Below the pieces are notes generated by a model. It searched no databases, was not told where the DNA came from, and saw only the letters and a list, made by a program, of their open reading frames with translations. A program made the translations under genes and the position numbers. From assembly GCF_014203015.1 (NCBI RefSeq), contig NZ_JACHIB010000007.1, forward strand, positions 125,634 to 189,633: DNA of 64,000 nt. Reading direction: 5' to 3'. Within the stretch, counting starts at the first letter, position 1; each line of letters opens with the position of its first letter. The DNA comes from Castellaniella defragrans. GTDB lineage: Bacteria; Pseudomonadota; Gammaproteobacteria; Burkholderiales; Burkholderiaceae_B. Below are positions 41,223-49,689 of the stretch, piece by piece.

Positions 41223-42395
41223 TTACTTCTTCAGGGCGCCGACTTCGGCGTCCCACTTGCGGAAGGCCTCGACCATCGCCTTGGCGTCCAGCGGCACGGC
41301 GTTCGGGCGGCGCGCGATCATTTCGTCGTATTCCGGCCGGCCGAACTTCTTGATGACCTCCTGGCTTTCGGCCGGCGCGGCCGACAGCGGCACGTCGCGG
41401 ATGGCCGGACCCGGGTAGAAGTAGCCGGAGTCATAGGTCATGGCCTGCTGCTTGGGTTCGAGCATGAACTTCAGCAGCTGGAACAGGACTTTCTGCTTTT
41501 CCGCCGAGACGCCCTTGGGGATCACCATGTAGTGCGCGTCGTTCACCCAGGTGAAGTTGTCGAAGGCCTGGATCTTGAACTCGGCGGGCACCACGCCCAG
41601 CGCGCGCGGGTTGATGTCCCAGCCCGTGACGGTCACCGTCATGTCGCGGCTGCCTTCGCCCAGCTCCTTCATCACGGCCGAGGTGCCGCCGGGGTAGTAG
41701 GGCACGCAGTCGTTCAGCTCCTTCAGGAACTGCCAGGTCTTGTCCCAGCCGTTGATCGGATCGTAGGGATCCTTGTCGCCCAGCAGGTAGGGCAGGCCCA
41801 TCAGGAAGGTGCGGCCCGGGCCCGAGTTCGCCGGCCGCGCGTAGATCAGCTTGTTGGGATTGGCCTTGCACCAGGCCAGCAGCTCGGCCGGCGTCTTGGG
41901 CGGGTTCTGCACCTTGGCCGGGTTGTATTCCAGCAGCGGGCCGGCCGGCATGAAGGTGACTTCCAGGCCGTAGCCCTGGGCCAGTTCCTGCATGCGGGCG
42001 GGGCCGCGCGCGTACCGGGTGAGGATGTCCTTGAACTCGGCCTCGTGGTCGGGCAGCAGCTTCAGCCACAGGCCCTGCTCGATGCCGGCGGCCAGGGCGT
42101 CGGTGCCGGTCAGGACCAGGTCGATGTCGGAGCGGCCGGCATTCTGCATGGCCTTGATCTTGCCGGGCAGCTGCGGCGAGGGCGCGTTGGTGAAGGTGAT
42201 GTTCGAGACCAGGTCCGGGTGCTGGTCGCGGAAGGCTTCCAGGGCCTTCTGAGTCAGGGCCAGGTTGCCGGCCACGTCGACGACGTTCAGCGTGACGGGG
42301 GCGGCGTGGGCCGACAGGGCAGCGCCGGCCAGGGCCAGGGCGCCCGCCAGCGCGTGGAATCGTCCCAGTCGCGGGGACTGCTTGATGCCTTTCAT
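41223..42395 (-). CDS. ABC transporter extracellular solute-binding protein
   Basis: A 390-residue periplasmic binding protein with signal peptide (cleavage near ALSAHA). The family 1 two-domain fold shows in TLNVVDVAGNLALTQKALEA, IDLVLTGTDALAAGIEQGLW and FTWVNDAHYMVIPKGVSAEK. The ligand is unknown. It is the first gene of a six-gene operon ending in aldose epimerase and KGSADH, and divergent from glucarate dehydratase, so a uronate or aldarate is likely. CTAGGAGAC before the ATG is a strong ribosome binding site, and a regulon-type 13-bp site lies 98 bp upstream. Confidence 0.9.
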   Translation of the reverse strand: MKGIKQSPRLGRFHALAGALALAGAALSAHAAPVTLNVVDVAGNLALTQKALEAFRDQHPDLVSNITFTNAPSPQLPGKIKAMQNAGRSDIDLVLTGTDALAAGIEQGLWLKLLPDHEAEFKDILTRYARGPARMQELAQGYGLEVTFMPAGPLLEYNPAKVQNPPKTPAELLAWCKANPNKLIYARPANSGPGRTFLMGLPYLLGDKDPYDPINGWDKTWQFLKELNDCVPYYPGGTSAVMKELGEGSRDMTVTVTGWDINPRALGVVPAEFKIQAFDNFTWVNDAHYMVIPKGVSAEKQKVLFQLLKFMLEPKQQAMTYDSGYFYPGPAIRDVPLSAAPAESQEVIKKFGRPEYDEMIARRPNAVPLDAKAMVEAFRKWDAEVGALKK

Positions 42396-42493
42396 GAGTT
42401 GTCTCCTAGGGTGTTCGCCAGTGCGCGGAAGAAGCCGGCAAACGGAATGTCCAGTTCGATCGCGGCCCGGATGTCCAGCCGTTCTTCTCGTAA

Positions 42494-42506
42494 GTCATCA
42501 TATAAG
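42494..42506 (+). promoter_or_regulatory. Putative regulon site 1 (GTCATCATATAAG)
   Basis: One of six 13-mers fitting STCATMNKAYRAS, a degenerate TCAT-N3-AYRA palindrome of GntR/FadR type. It lies 99 bp before the start of the ABC binding-protein gene. Confidence 0.5.
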
Positions 42507-42681
42507 TTCATGGGTCCGGAGGACAACATTTTTTTGCATCTCGCGGGCCCGTGGACGCGGTTCCATAAAATGAATAATAGTCCTAATATTATGATTTACA
42601 TGGACTAAATTCGGAAATTCCGCTTCTTGTCAGTATATTCCCTAGTAGTCCAGGATTTCCCGCTGAATCTACAGTCTGCAT

Positions 42682-42694
42682 GTCATACGACAAC
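42682..42694 (+). promoter_or_regulatory. Putative regulon site 2 (GTCATACGACAAC)
   Basis: Same consensus as site 1, 32 bp before the glucarate dehydratase ATG and centred in a TGCATGT/ACATGCA inverted repeat. Binding here would overlap the gudD promoter or leader. Confidence 0.55.
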
Positions 42695-42725
42695 ATGCAA
42701 TCTCACCGTCCCCGCAAGGCCTCCC

Positions 42726-44000
42726 ATGAAACTCAAGACTGTCAAGATCACGCCCATCGCATTCAAGGATCCCCCGCTGCTGAACGCCGCGGGCATCCAC
42801 GAGCCCTACGCGCTGCGCACCATCATCGAACTGGAAAGCGACACCGGCCGGATCGGCCTGGGCGAAACCTACGGCGACGCGCCCATCATCGAACTGCTGC
42901 GGGCCCTGCAGCCGAGCCTGATCGGGCTGGACCCCTTCGACCTGAACGGCCTGCGCCGGCGCGTCCAGGACACCGTGGCACGCACCCAGGTCAGCGCCAA
43001 CACGGCCTACAAGCTCGCGCCCGGCACCGATCCGGCCAAGAACGTCCAGAAGCTCTATTCCGCGCTGGAAGTCGCCCTGATGGACATGCAGGCGCGCCAC
43101 CTGGGCGCGCCGCTGGTGGACCTGCTGGGCGGGCGCGCGCGCGACGCGGTGCCCTTCAGCGCCTACCTGTTCTTCAAGTATGCCCGCCACGTCGATCCCT
43201 CCTATCCCGACGACGCCTGGGGCGAGACCCTGACGCCCGCGCAGCTGGTGGCCCAGGCCGGGACCATGATCGGCCGGTACGGCTTCCAGAGCATCAAGCT
43301 CAAGGGCGGGGTGCTGGAGCCCGAACAGGAAGTCGAATGCGTCAAGGCGCTGGCGGCCCGTTTCCCCGGCATGCCGCTGCGCATCGATCCCAACGGCAAC
43401 TGGTCGCTCGCCACCGCGATCGAGATGGGCAAGCGGCTCGACGGCCTGCTGGAATACTACGAGGACCCCTGCCCGACGCTGGCCGACATGGCCGCGCTGC
43501 ACCGGGCGACCGGCCTGCCGCTGGCGACCAACATGGTGGTCACGGACATGGCCCAGTTCCGCGAGAACGTCTCGGCCAACGGCTGCCAGATCATCCTGTC
43601 GGACCACCACTACTGGGGCGGGCTGCGCGATACGCAGCTGCTGGCGCGCATGTGCGAGGTGTTCGGCATGGGGCTGTCCATGCATTCCAACTCGCACCTG
43701 GGCATCAGCCTGATGGCCATGGCGCACGTGGCTGCCAGCGTGCCGACCCTGAGCTACGCCTGCGACACGCATTACCCCTGGCTGGATCCCGACGAGGAAG
43801 TCGTCGCCGGCGGGCACCTGCGCTTCCATGATGGCGCCATCGTGCTGGGCGACGCCCCGGGCCTGGGCCTGGAGATCGACCAGGACGCCCTGGCGCGGCT
43901 GCACGAGCAATACCTGAGCTGCGGCATCCGTTCGCGCGACGACGCCGCGCAGATGCGCAAGTACCGGCCCGACTGGAGCGGCAAGGCGCCGCGCTTCTGA
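42726..44000 (+). CDS. gudD: Glucarate dehydratase
   Basis: A 424-residue enolase-superfamily enzyme of the glucarate dehydratase branch. It converts D-glucarate to 5-keto-4-deoxy-D-glucarate. The active-site motifs are in order: KxK in SIKLKGGVLEPE, metal ligands in IDPNGNWS, YEDPCPT and the region to ATNMVVT, then the catalytic His in SMHSNSHLGISLM. The start is the ATG at 42726; the longer frame has no support. It is divergent from the ABC operon, and galactarate dehydratase converges with it. Its product is the substrate of KdgD. Confidence 0.9.
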   Translation: MKLKTVKITPIAFKDPPLLNAAGIHEPYALRTIIELESDTGRIGLGETYGDAPIIELLRALQPSLIGLDPFDLNGLRRRVQDTVARTQVSANTAYKLAPGTDPAKNVQKLYSALEVALMDMQARHLGAPLVDLLGGRARDAVPFSAYLFFKYARHVDPSYPDDAWGETLTPAQLVAQAGTMIGRYGFQSIKLKGGVLEPEQEVECVKALAARFPGMPLRIDPNGNWSLATAIEMGKRLDGLLEYYEDPCPTLADMAALHRATGLPLATNMVVTDMAQFRENVSANGCQIILSDHHYWGGLRDTQLLARMCEVFGMGLSMHSNSHLGISLMAMAHVAASVPTLSYACDTHYPWLDPDEEVVAGGHLRFHDGAIVLGDAPGLGLEIDQDALARLHEQYLSCGIRSRDDAAQMRKYRPDWSGKAPRF

Positions 44001-44094
44001 GCACAGCCGGGACGGCCTGGGCGGGAAGCCAAAGACGGTGCAGATTGCACGGCGGGGCGAACCAACAACGCGATCCGCCTCCAGGCCGTTCCGG

Positions 44095-45651
44095 TCAAGT
44101 CACGGGGCCGGGGTTGAACAGCACCAGATCGTTGACGATGCCCCAGTGCTCGGCCCAGGTCTTGCGGCCGCTGGCGACTTCCAGGATGCGCTCGAACAGT
44201 TCCTGGCCCAGTGCCTCGATGCTGGCCTCGCCGCTGGCGATCCGGCCGGCGTCGATGTCCATCAGGTCGTGCCAGCGGCGCGCCAGGTCCGAGCGCGTGG
44301 CGACCTTGATGACCGGGACCTCGGCCAGGCCGTAGGGGGTGCCCCGGCCGGTGGTGAAGATGTGCACGTTCATGCCCGCCGCTAGCTGCAGGGTGCCGCA
44401 GACGAAGTCGCCGGCCGGGGTGGCGGCGTACAGCAGCCCCTTGTCCCGTGCGCGCTCGCCCGGGGGGACCACGCCGCGGATCGGCATCGTGCCGGACTTG
44501 ACGATGGAACCCATGGCCTTCTCGACGATGTTCGACAGGCCGCCGCGCTTGTTGCCCGGCGTGGTGTTGGCACTGCGGTCGGCCTGGCCGCGCCGCAGGT
44601 AATCGTCGTACCAGGCCATCTCGCGGATCAGGTCGCGAGCGACCTCGGGCGTGGCCGCGCGCGCCGTCAGCTGGTCGATGCCGTCGCGCACCTCGGTGAC
44701 CTCGGAGAACATGACGGTGGCGCCCGCGCGCACCAGCAGGTCGGCGGCATGGCCCACCGCCGGGTTCGCGGTGGCGCCGGAAAAGGCGTCGCTGCCGCCG
44801 CATTGCACGCCCACCACCAGGTCGGAGGCGGGACAGGTTTCCCGGCGCCGCCGGTTCAGGCGCTCCAGGTGGGTTTCCGCCATCGCCAGGATGTCGTCGA
44901 TCATGCTGCCGAAGCCCACGTGCCGCTCGTCCTGCAGGCGCACCAGGTCCGGGTGCGTCTCGCCGCGGTCCTTGAAGCGCTCGGGCATGAGGCGCTCGGG
45001 CTGCAGCTTTTCGCAGCCCAGGCTGACCAGCATGACCTCGCCGCCGAAATTCGGATTCTGCGCGATGTGGCGCAGGGTCTTCACCGGGATGGAGGCGCCG
45101 GGGGCGTCGATGGCCACGCCGCAGCCGTAGCCGTGGTGCAGCGCCACGGCGCCGTCCACGTTCGGATAGCGCGGCAGCAGTTCGCGGCGGATGCGCTCCA
45201 GGGCGATGTCCGCCACCCCGGCCACGCACTGCACCGTCATGGCGATGGCGAGGATGTTGCGCGTGCCCACGGAGCCGTCGGCGTTGCGGTAGCCCTGGAA
45301 GGTGTAGCCGGCCAGGGGTTCGGGCTCGGGCACGGGGGCGGTGCAGATGGGCAGGTCGTCCAGGGACGGCGCCGGCGGCATGCGCATCACGGCCTCGTAG
45401 ACCCAGCTGCCGGCGGGCAGCGGGCGGGTCGCGTGGCCGATGACGACGCCGTAGCGCACGATGGCGCCGCCCTCGGGGATGTCGCACAGGGCGACCTTGT
45501 GGCCCTGCGGGATGGCTTCGAGCAGGGTCGGGCCGTCGGCGATGCGGGCGCCCGCGGGCAGCCCCCGGTCGTTGGCGACGATGGCGACGTTGTCGCCCGC
45601 GCGCATGCGGATCATGCGGGGGACCTGGACGGTCGGTCTGGGGGAATGCAC
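44095..45651 (-). CDS. garD: Galactarate dehydratase (UxaA/GarD family)
   Basis: A 518-residue dehydratase, close to the length of E. coli GarD. The N-terminal SAF domain ([20 protein letters not shown]) is followed by the large UxaA-type domain, with [45 protein letters not shown] and [17 protein letters not shown]. It would convert galactarate to 5-keto-4-deoxyglucarate. Divergent gntR shares its promoter region, which holds two regulon-type sites. It parallels glucarate dehydratase, so both uronate-derived aldarates can enter the same route. Confidence 0.9.
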   Translation of the reverse strand: MHSPRPTVQVPRMIRMRAGDNVAIVANDRGLPAGARIADGPTLLEAIPQGHKVALCDIPEGGAIVRYGVVIGHATRPLPAGSWVYEAVMRMPPAPSLDDLPICTAPVPEPEPLAGYTFQGYRNADGSVGTRNILAIAMTVQCVAGVADIALERIRRELLPRYPNVDGAVALHHGYGCGVAIDAPGASIPVKTLRHIAQNPNFGGEVMLVSLGCEKLQPERLMPERFKDRGETHPDLVRLQDERHVGFGSMIDDILAMAETHLERLNRRRRETCPASDLVVGVQCGGSDAFSGATANPAVGHAADLLVRAGATVMFSEVTEVRDGIDQLTARAATPEVARDLIREMAWYDDYLRRGQADRSANTTPGNKRGGLSNIVEKAMGSIVKSGTMPIRGVVPPGERARDKGLLYAATPAGDFVCGTLQLAAGMNVHIFTTGRGTPYGLAEVPVIKVATRSDLARRWHDLMDIDAGRIASGEASIEALGQELFERILEVASGRKTWAEHWGIVNDLVLFNPGPVT

Positions 45652-45673
45652 GGGGGAGTCTCCTTGTGATCAT

Positions 45674-45800
45674 CTCATCATACAACTAGAGATTTGCACT
45701 GACAATCGGCCGTATGCGGCTGGATCGAGATCATTGCCCTATGCAGTCCGATGCCGGGTCCGGCGGGAACAGGGCGATCGATAATGTGTCGTCGTATGAG
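45674..45800. promoter_or_regulatory. Putative regulon sites 3 and 4 in the garD-gntR gap
   Basis: CTCATCATACAAC (45674-45686, plus strand) is 22 bp before the garD start codon. CTCATACGACGAC (45788-45800, minus strand) is 55 bp before the gntR ATG. Both fit STCATMNKAYRAS, suggesting control of garD and autoregulation. Confidence 0.5.
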
Positions 45801-45855
45801 TTATCTCTTCGGGAATGCAGTATCATGAATCGGTCCGAACCCACTGACCCCGCCC

Positions 45856-46590
45856 ATGGCCTCCGTTCCCGCCCGCCGTTCGCGCAACCTCACCCAGAAT
45901 GTCGTGGCCGCGCTCTCCGAGCGCATCCGCCACGGCGAATTCCACGTCGGCGAAAAGCTGCCGACCGAGTCCGCGCTGATGGAGTCCTTCGGCGTCAGCC
46001 GGACCGTCATCCGCGAGGCGATCTCGCGTCTGCAGGCCGCCGGCCTGGTCGAGACGCGGCACGGCATCGGCACTTTCCTGCTCGAACCGCGCAACGAACA
46101 GCAGCTGCGCATCCGCACGGAAAACATCCTCACCATGCTGGACGTGCTGGCGATCCTGGAACTGCGGATCAGCCTGGAAACCGAGGCGGCGGGGCTGGCC
46201 GCGCTGCGCCGCACGGACGCCCAGCTGCAGCAGCTGCGCGTCATCCTGGACGAGTTCGCCGAACACGTGCGCAAGAAGACCGGCAACGCGGTGGTCTCGG
46301 ACATCGCCTTCCACCTGATGGTGGCCACGGCCACGGGCAACCGCTATTTCCACGACATCCTCAAGCAGCTGGGCAAGGCCATCATTCCCCGCACGCGCGT
46401 CGATTCGGCGGCGCTGGCGGAAAACGACCGCACCGGCTATCTCGGCCGCGTCCACGTCGAGCACGAGGACATCTACAACGCCATCGTCCGCAAGGACCCG
46501 GACGCGGCGCGCGCCGCGATGCGCACGCACCTCACCAACAGCCGGGAACGCCTGCGCCGCGCCCAGGAAGCCGCCGCGCAGGACGCCTGA
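45856..46590 (+). CDS. GntR-family regulator, FadR/FCD type (probable aldarate regulon regulator)
   Basis: A 244-residue GntR regulator. The winged helix has LTQNVVAALSERIRHGEFHV, LPTESALMESFGVSRTVIRE and ISRLQAAGLVETRHGIGTF. The FCD domain has acidic and His residues for metal or effector binding in DIAFHLMVATATGN and HEDIYNAIVRKDPDAARAAM. It is encoded between galactarate dehydratase (divergent) and KdgD (same strand), so aldarates or their keto derivatives are the likely effector. The 13-bp sites found before these genes are its probable targets. It has a G+C-rich coding region and no strong ribosome binding site before its ATG. Confidence 0.88.
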   Translation: MASVPARRSRNLTQNVVAALSERIRHGEFHVGEKLPTESALMESFGVSRTVIREAISRLQAAGLVETRHGIGTFLLEPRNEQQLRIRTENILTMLDVLAILELRISLETEAAGLAALRRTDAQLQQLRVILDEFAEHVRKKTGNAVVSDIAFHLMVATATGNRYFHDILKQLGKAIIPRTRVDSAALAENDRTGYLGRVHVEHEDIYNAIVRKDPDAARAAMRTHLTNSRERLRRAQEAAAQDA

Positions 46591-46623
46591 GGGCGTTCGC
46601 GCGCCCGCCGCCGCCCGGCCTCC

Positions 46624-46662
46624 TGACCCGTTGACCCGTTGACCCGTTGACCCGTTGACCCG
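46624..46662. repeat. 8-bp tandem repeat (TGACCCGT, about 4.9 copies)
   Basis: TGACCCGT begins at 46624, 46632, 46640 and 46648, with a fifth copy lacking its last base from 46656. It follows the gntR stop by 33 bp and precedes the kdgD promoter region. Confidence 0.92.
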
Positions 46663-46717
46663 GCACCGGCACCGTCCATTTCCAACGCGCCGCAGCGCCT
46701 CGGCCTCTTATAGGTAT

Positions 46718-46856
46718 GTCATCGTATAAGATGATGAGGTCCGGCTTCCCGCACGGGTTCCTGGCGAAATTGCCACACAAACCATCCAGATGTAAGGGTA
46801 TACGCTAATCCGGCAGGATTCCGCTTGTTGCCCATTGCCCTATGTCATATGATAAC
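46718..46856 (+). promoter_or_regulatory. Putative regulon sites 5 and 6 upstream of kdgD
   Basis: GTCATCGTATAAG (46718-46730) continues into GATGATG, giving a TCATC/GATGA palindrome. GTCATATGATAAC (46844-46856) is flanked by ATGTC and GACAT arms. Both fit STCATMNKAYRAS. Site 6 is about 65 bp before the KdgD start codon. Confidence 0.55.
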
Positions 46857-46919
46857 GTACGACATGAACGGACGAGAGGGCGTGACGCACGCCTTCCAGA
46901 ATCAGAGGACACCACGCAT

Positions 46920-47825
46920 ATGACGACTTGCCAGGAATTGAAGGACATCCTGAGGGACGGACTCCTGTCGTTTCCCGTCACGGATTTCGACGCCCAGGGG
47001 GATTTCGACCCCAAGGGCTATCAGGCCCGCCTGGAATGGCTGATGCCCTACGGCGCCCGCGCGCTGTTCGCGGCCGGCGGCACGGGCGAATATTTCTCCC
47101 TCACGCTGGACGAGTTCTCCCGGGTGGTGAGCACGGCGGTCAAGACCTGCCAGGGCCATACGCCCATCCTGGCCGGCGCGGGCGGGCCGACCCGCACGGC
47201 GATCGCCTTCGCCCAGGAGGCCCAGCGCCAGGGTGCGGCCGGCCTGCTGCTGATGCCGCACTACCTGACCGAAGCCCCGCAGGACGGCATCGCCGCGCAC
47301 GTCAAGGAAGTCTGCCGCTCCGTCGAGATCGGCGTGGTGCTCTACAACCGTGGCCAGTGCCGCCTGTCGGCCTCCATCCTGGAGCAGCTGGCCGACGAAT
47401 GCCCGAACCTGATCGGCTTCAAGGACGGCGTGGGCGACATCGAGAACATGGTGCGGGTGCGCCGCCGGCTGGGCGACCGCTTCGCCTACCTGGGCGGCCT
47501 GCCCACGGCCGAGGTCTACGCCGAGGCTTACCGCGCCCTGGGCGTGCCGGTGTATTCTTCCGCCGTGTTCAATTTCATCCCCGCCACGGCCATGAAATTC
47601 TACGAAGCGGTCAGGGCCGGGGATCACGAAACCACCGGCCGTCTGCTGGACACCTTCTTCCTGCCGATGCTGGAGATCCGCAACCGCAAGCAGGGCTATG
47701 CGGTCAGCATCGTCAAGGCCGGCGCGCGCATCGTCGGCCATGCGGCCGGCCCGGTGCGCGCGCCGCTGGTGGACCTGCAGCCGCAGGAAGAAGCCGCGCT
47801 GCGCGAGCTGATCGAGGCGCTCTGA
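46920..47825 (+). CDS. kdgD: 5-Dehydro-4-deoxyglucarate dehydratase
   Basis: A 301-residue member of the DHDPS/NAL superfamily (TIM barrel). The GGTGEYFSL loop matches the GxxGE pyruvate-binding loop, and the Schiff-base lysine is in [19 protein letters not shown] sits where the family tyrosine lies. It decarboxylates and dehydrates 5-keto-4-deoxyglucarate to 2-oxoglutarate semialdehyde, the point where glucarate and galactarate routes meet. The ATG at 46920 has AGAGGA about 10 bp upstream. It runs 15 bp ahead of the uronate dehydrogenase fusion gene, probably in one transcript. Confidence 0.92.
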   Translation: MTTCQELKDILRDGLLSFPVTDFDAQGDFDPKGYQARLEWLMPYGARALFAAGGTGEYFSLTLDEFSRVVSTAVKTCQGHTPILAGAGGPTRTAIAFAQEAQRQGAAGLLLMPHYLTEAPQDGIAAHVKEVCRSVEIGVVLYNRGQCRLSASILEQLADECPNLIGFKDGVGDIENMVRVRRRLGDRFAYLGGLPTAEVYAEAYRALGVPVYSSAVFNFIPATAMKFYEAVRAGDHETTGRLLDTFFLPMLEIRNRKQGYAVSIVKAGARIVGHAAGPVRAPLVDLQPQEEAALRELIEAL

Positions 47826-47840
47826 TCGACGGAGGCGAGC

Positions 47841-49583
47841 ATGGCGACTGAAGAGTCCGGCATTTCCCGGCCATACGGCCGCATCCTCCTCACCGGCGCC
47901 GCCGGCGGCCTGGGCAAGGTGCTGCGCGAGACGCTGCGGCCCCATGCGCGGGTCCTGCGGCTGTCCGACATCGCCCCGATGGCGCCGTCCGAGGGGCCCC
48001 ATGAAGAGGTCGTGGCCTGCGATCTGTCGGACAAGGACGCAGTCGACGCCCTCATGGAAGGCGTCGACGCGGTCGTGCACCTGGGCGGGATCTCGGTGGA
48101 GCGGCCCTTCGAGGAGATCATCGAGGCGAACATACGGGGCACGTACCACATCTACGAGGCCGCGCGCCGGCACGGGGCGCGCCGCATCGTGTTCGCCAGT
48201 TCCAACCACGTGATCGGCTTCCACCGGCAGGGCGTGCGCCTGGACAGCCGGTCGCCGCGCCGTCCCGATGGCTACTACGGCCTGTCCAAGTCCTTCGGCG
48301 AGGACCTGGCGTCCTTCTATCACGACCGCTACGGGATCGAGACCGTCAGCGTGCGCATCGGCTCGTCCTTTCCGGCGCCGCGCAATCGCCGGATGATGCA
48401 CACCTGGCTCAGCTACCGCGACCTGACGGATCTCGTGCGGCGCGGCCTGTTCACTCCGGGCGTGGGCCACACCGTGGTCTATGGCGCCTCGGACAACCGC
48501 GACGGTTGGTGGGACAACTCCGGCGCCGCCATCCTGGGCTATGTCCCGCAGGACAGTTCCGAGCCCTTCCGCGCCGAGATCGAGCGCCAGCCGGCACCGC
48601 CGGCCGACGATCCCGACCAGGTCTACCAGGGCGGCGCGTTCACCGCCGCCGGACCCTACGAGAACATGCCGCCCGTGCGCCGGGCCACCCGCTCGGCGGG
48701 AGACGCCGAACTGGTCCTGCACCTGCGCAACCAGACGGGCGAGAGCCCGGTCTGGCATGCGGGCGAGCAGGCCCTGTACTGGGTCGACATCCAGGCGGGC
48801 GCGCTGCACCGCTGGCGTGTCGGCGACCAGCAGCACGCCAGCTGGCGCGCCGATCAGCAGCTCGGCTGCATCGCCCGCCTGCCCGAAGGCGGCTGGATCG
48901 GCGCCATGGAGGACGGCATCCATCGCCTGACGCCGGGCGCGGGCCAGATCCTGGCGACGGAGCGCTGGACGGGCGTCGATCATGCGCGGCCCAGCATGCG
49001 CTTCAACGATGGCCGCTGCGACCGCCAGGGACGCTTCTGGGTCGGCACCATGCTGATGGACATGTCGCAGGCCGCCGCGGTCGGCGCGCTGTACCGCATG
49101 ACCGGCCGCGGCGACGGGCTGCGCCTGGAGCGGATGGCCGGGGATCTGATCGTGCCCAACGGCATGGCGTTCAGCCCCGACGGGCGCACCATGTACCTGT
49201 CGGATTCCCATCCGTCGCGGCAGTGCGTGTGGGCCTACGACTATGACGCCGACGAAGGCGTGCCGGGCCGGCGCCGCGTGTTCATCGAAGCGCTGGCCGG
49301 CGGCCGGCCCGACGGCGCCGCCATCGATGCCGAGGGATGCTACTGGATCTGCGGCAACGACGCGGGGCTGGTGCATCGCTACACCCCGGACGGCCGGCTG
49401 GACCGCAGCCTGCGCGTGCCCGTGGCCAAGCCCGCCATGTGCGCCTTCGGCGGCGCCGGGCTGGATACCCTGTTCGTGACCTCGATCCGCCTGCCGGATG
49501 CGGCTCCGCATGCGCTGGACGGCGCGGTGTTCGCCCTGCGGCCGGGGGTGAGCGGAATCGAGGAATCCCCCTACGCGCCCTGA
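47841..49583 (+). CDS. Fusion of uronate dehydrogenase and aldarolactonase (SMP-30/gluconolactonase)
   Basis: A 580-residue two-enzyme protein. Residues 1-270 are an extended SDR of uronate dehydrogenase type, with the Rossmann motif LLTGAAGGLG (17-25), catalytic Y146-x3-K150 in YYGLSK, and the family phrase RIVFASSNHVIGFH. Residues about 288-580 are an SMP-30/gluconolactonase propeller with metal residues in TGESPVWH (Glu301), RFNDGRCDRQGRFWVGTM and LSDSHPS. The first half oxidises galacturonate or glucuronate to the aldarolactone, and the second half would hydrolyse it to galactarate or glucarate. No stop codon or start lies at the junction. It follows kdgD by 15 bp and ends just before a terminator. 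Confidence 0.88.
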   Translation: MATEESGISRPYGRILLTGAAGGLGKVLRETLRPHARVLRLSDIAPMAPSEGPHEEVVACDLSDKDAVDALMEGVDAVVHLGGISVERPFEEIIEANIRGTYHIYEAARRHGARRIVFASSNHVIGFHRQGVRLDSRSPRRPDGYYGLSKSFGEDLASFYHDRYGIETVSVRIGSSFPAPRNRRMMHTWLSYRDLTDLVRRGLFTPGVGHTVVYGASDNRDGWWDNSGAAILGYVPQDSSEPFRAEIERQPAPPADDPDQVYQGGAFTAAGPYENMPPVRRATRSAGDAELVLHLRNQTGESPVWHAGEQALYWVDIQAGALHRWRVGDQQHASWRADQQLGCIARLPEGGWIGAMEDGIHRLTPGAGQILATERWTGVDHARPSMRFNDGRCDRQGRFWVGTMLMDMSQAAAVGALYRMTGRGDGLRLERMAGDLIVPNGMAFSPDGRTMYLSDSHPSRQCVWAYDYDADEGVPGRRRVFIEALAGGRPDGAAIDAEGCYWICGNDAGLVHRYTPDGRLDRSLRVPVAKPAMCAFGGAGLDTLFVTSIRLPDAAPHALDGAVFALRPGVSGIEESPYAP

Positions 49584-49591
49584 TTCACCCT

Positions 49592-49623
49592 GGCGGCCCG
49601 TCTTGACGGGCCGCCTTGATTTT
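49592..49623 (+). terminator. Rho-independent terminator after the fusion gene
   Basis: GGCGGCCCGT-CTTG-ACGGGCCGCC forms a 10-bp stem with a 4-base loop, followed by TTGATTTT. It lies 9 bp after the fusion gene stop and 67 bp before the TRAP binding-protein gene, so it may separate or attenuate the two transcripts. Confidence 0.75.
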
Positions 49624-49689
49624 GCGGCACCCGCGGTACCCCCTGAAGTTCCAAACACAAAACCATCCTTCGACAGGAGAGAGGAAGAC

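Larger units (their letters stand above)
42396..42725. other. 330-bp divergent intergenic region between the ABC operon and gudD
   Basis: The region is A+T-rich at 42480-42700 and carries promoters in both directions. It holds two regulon-type sites (42494-42506 and 42682-42694). The second is embedded in TGCATGT-N9-ACATGCA, an inverted repeat with 7-bp arms (42677-42699). No small gene is visible; a 33-codon in-frame extension of gudD is not believed. Confidence 0.55.
46591..46919. other. 329-bp intergenic region between gntR and kdgD
   Basis: After the gntR stop comes an 8-bp tandem repeat (46624-46662). Beyond about 46700 the DNA is A+T-rich and carries two regulon-type sites, then a leader with AGAGGA before the KdgD ATG. 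A longer in-frame start of kdgD at 46842 overlaps site 6 and is rejected. Nothing else is recognised. Confidence 0.55.
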
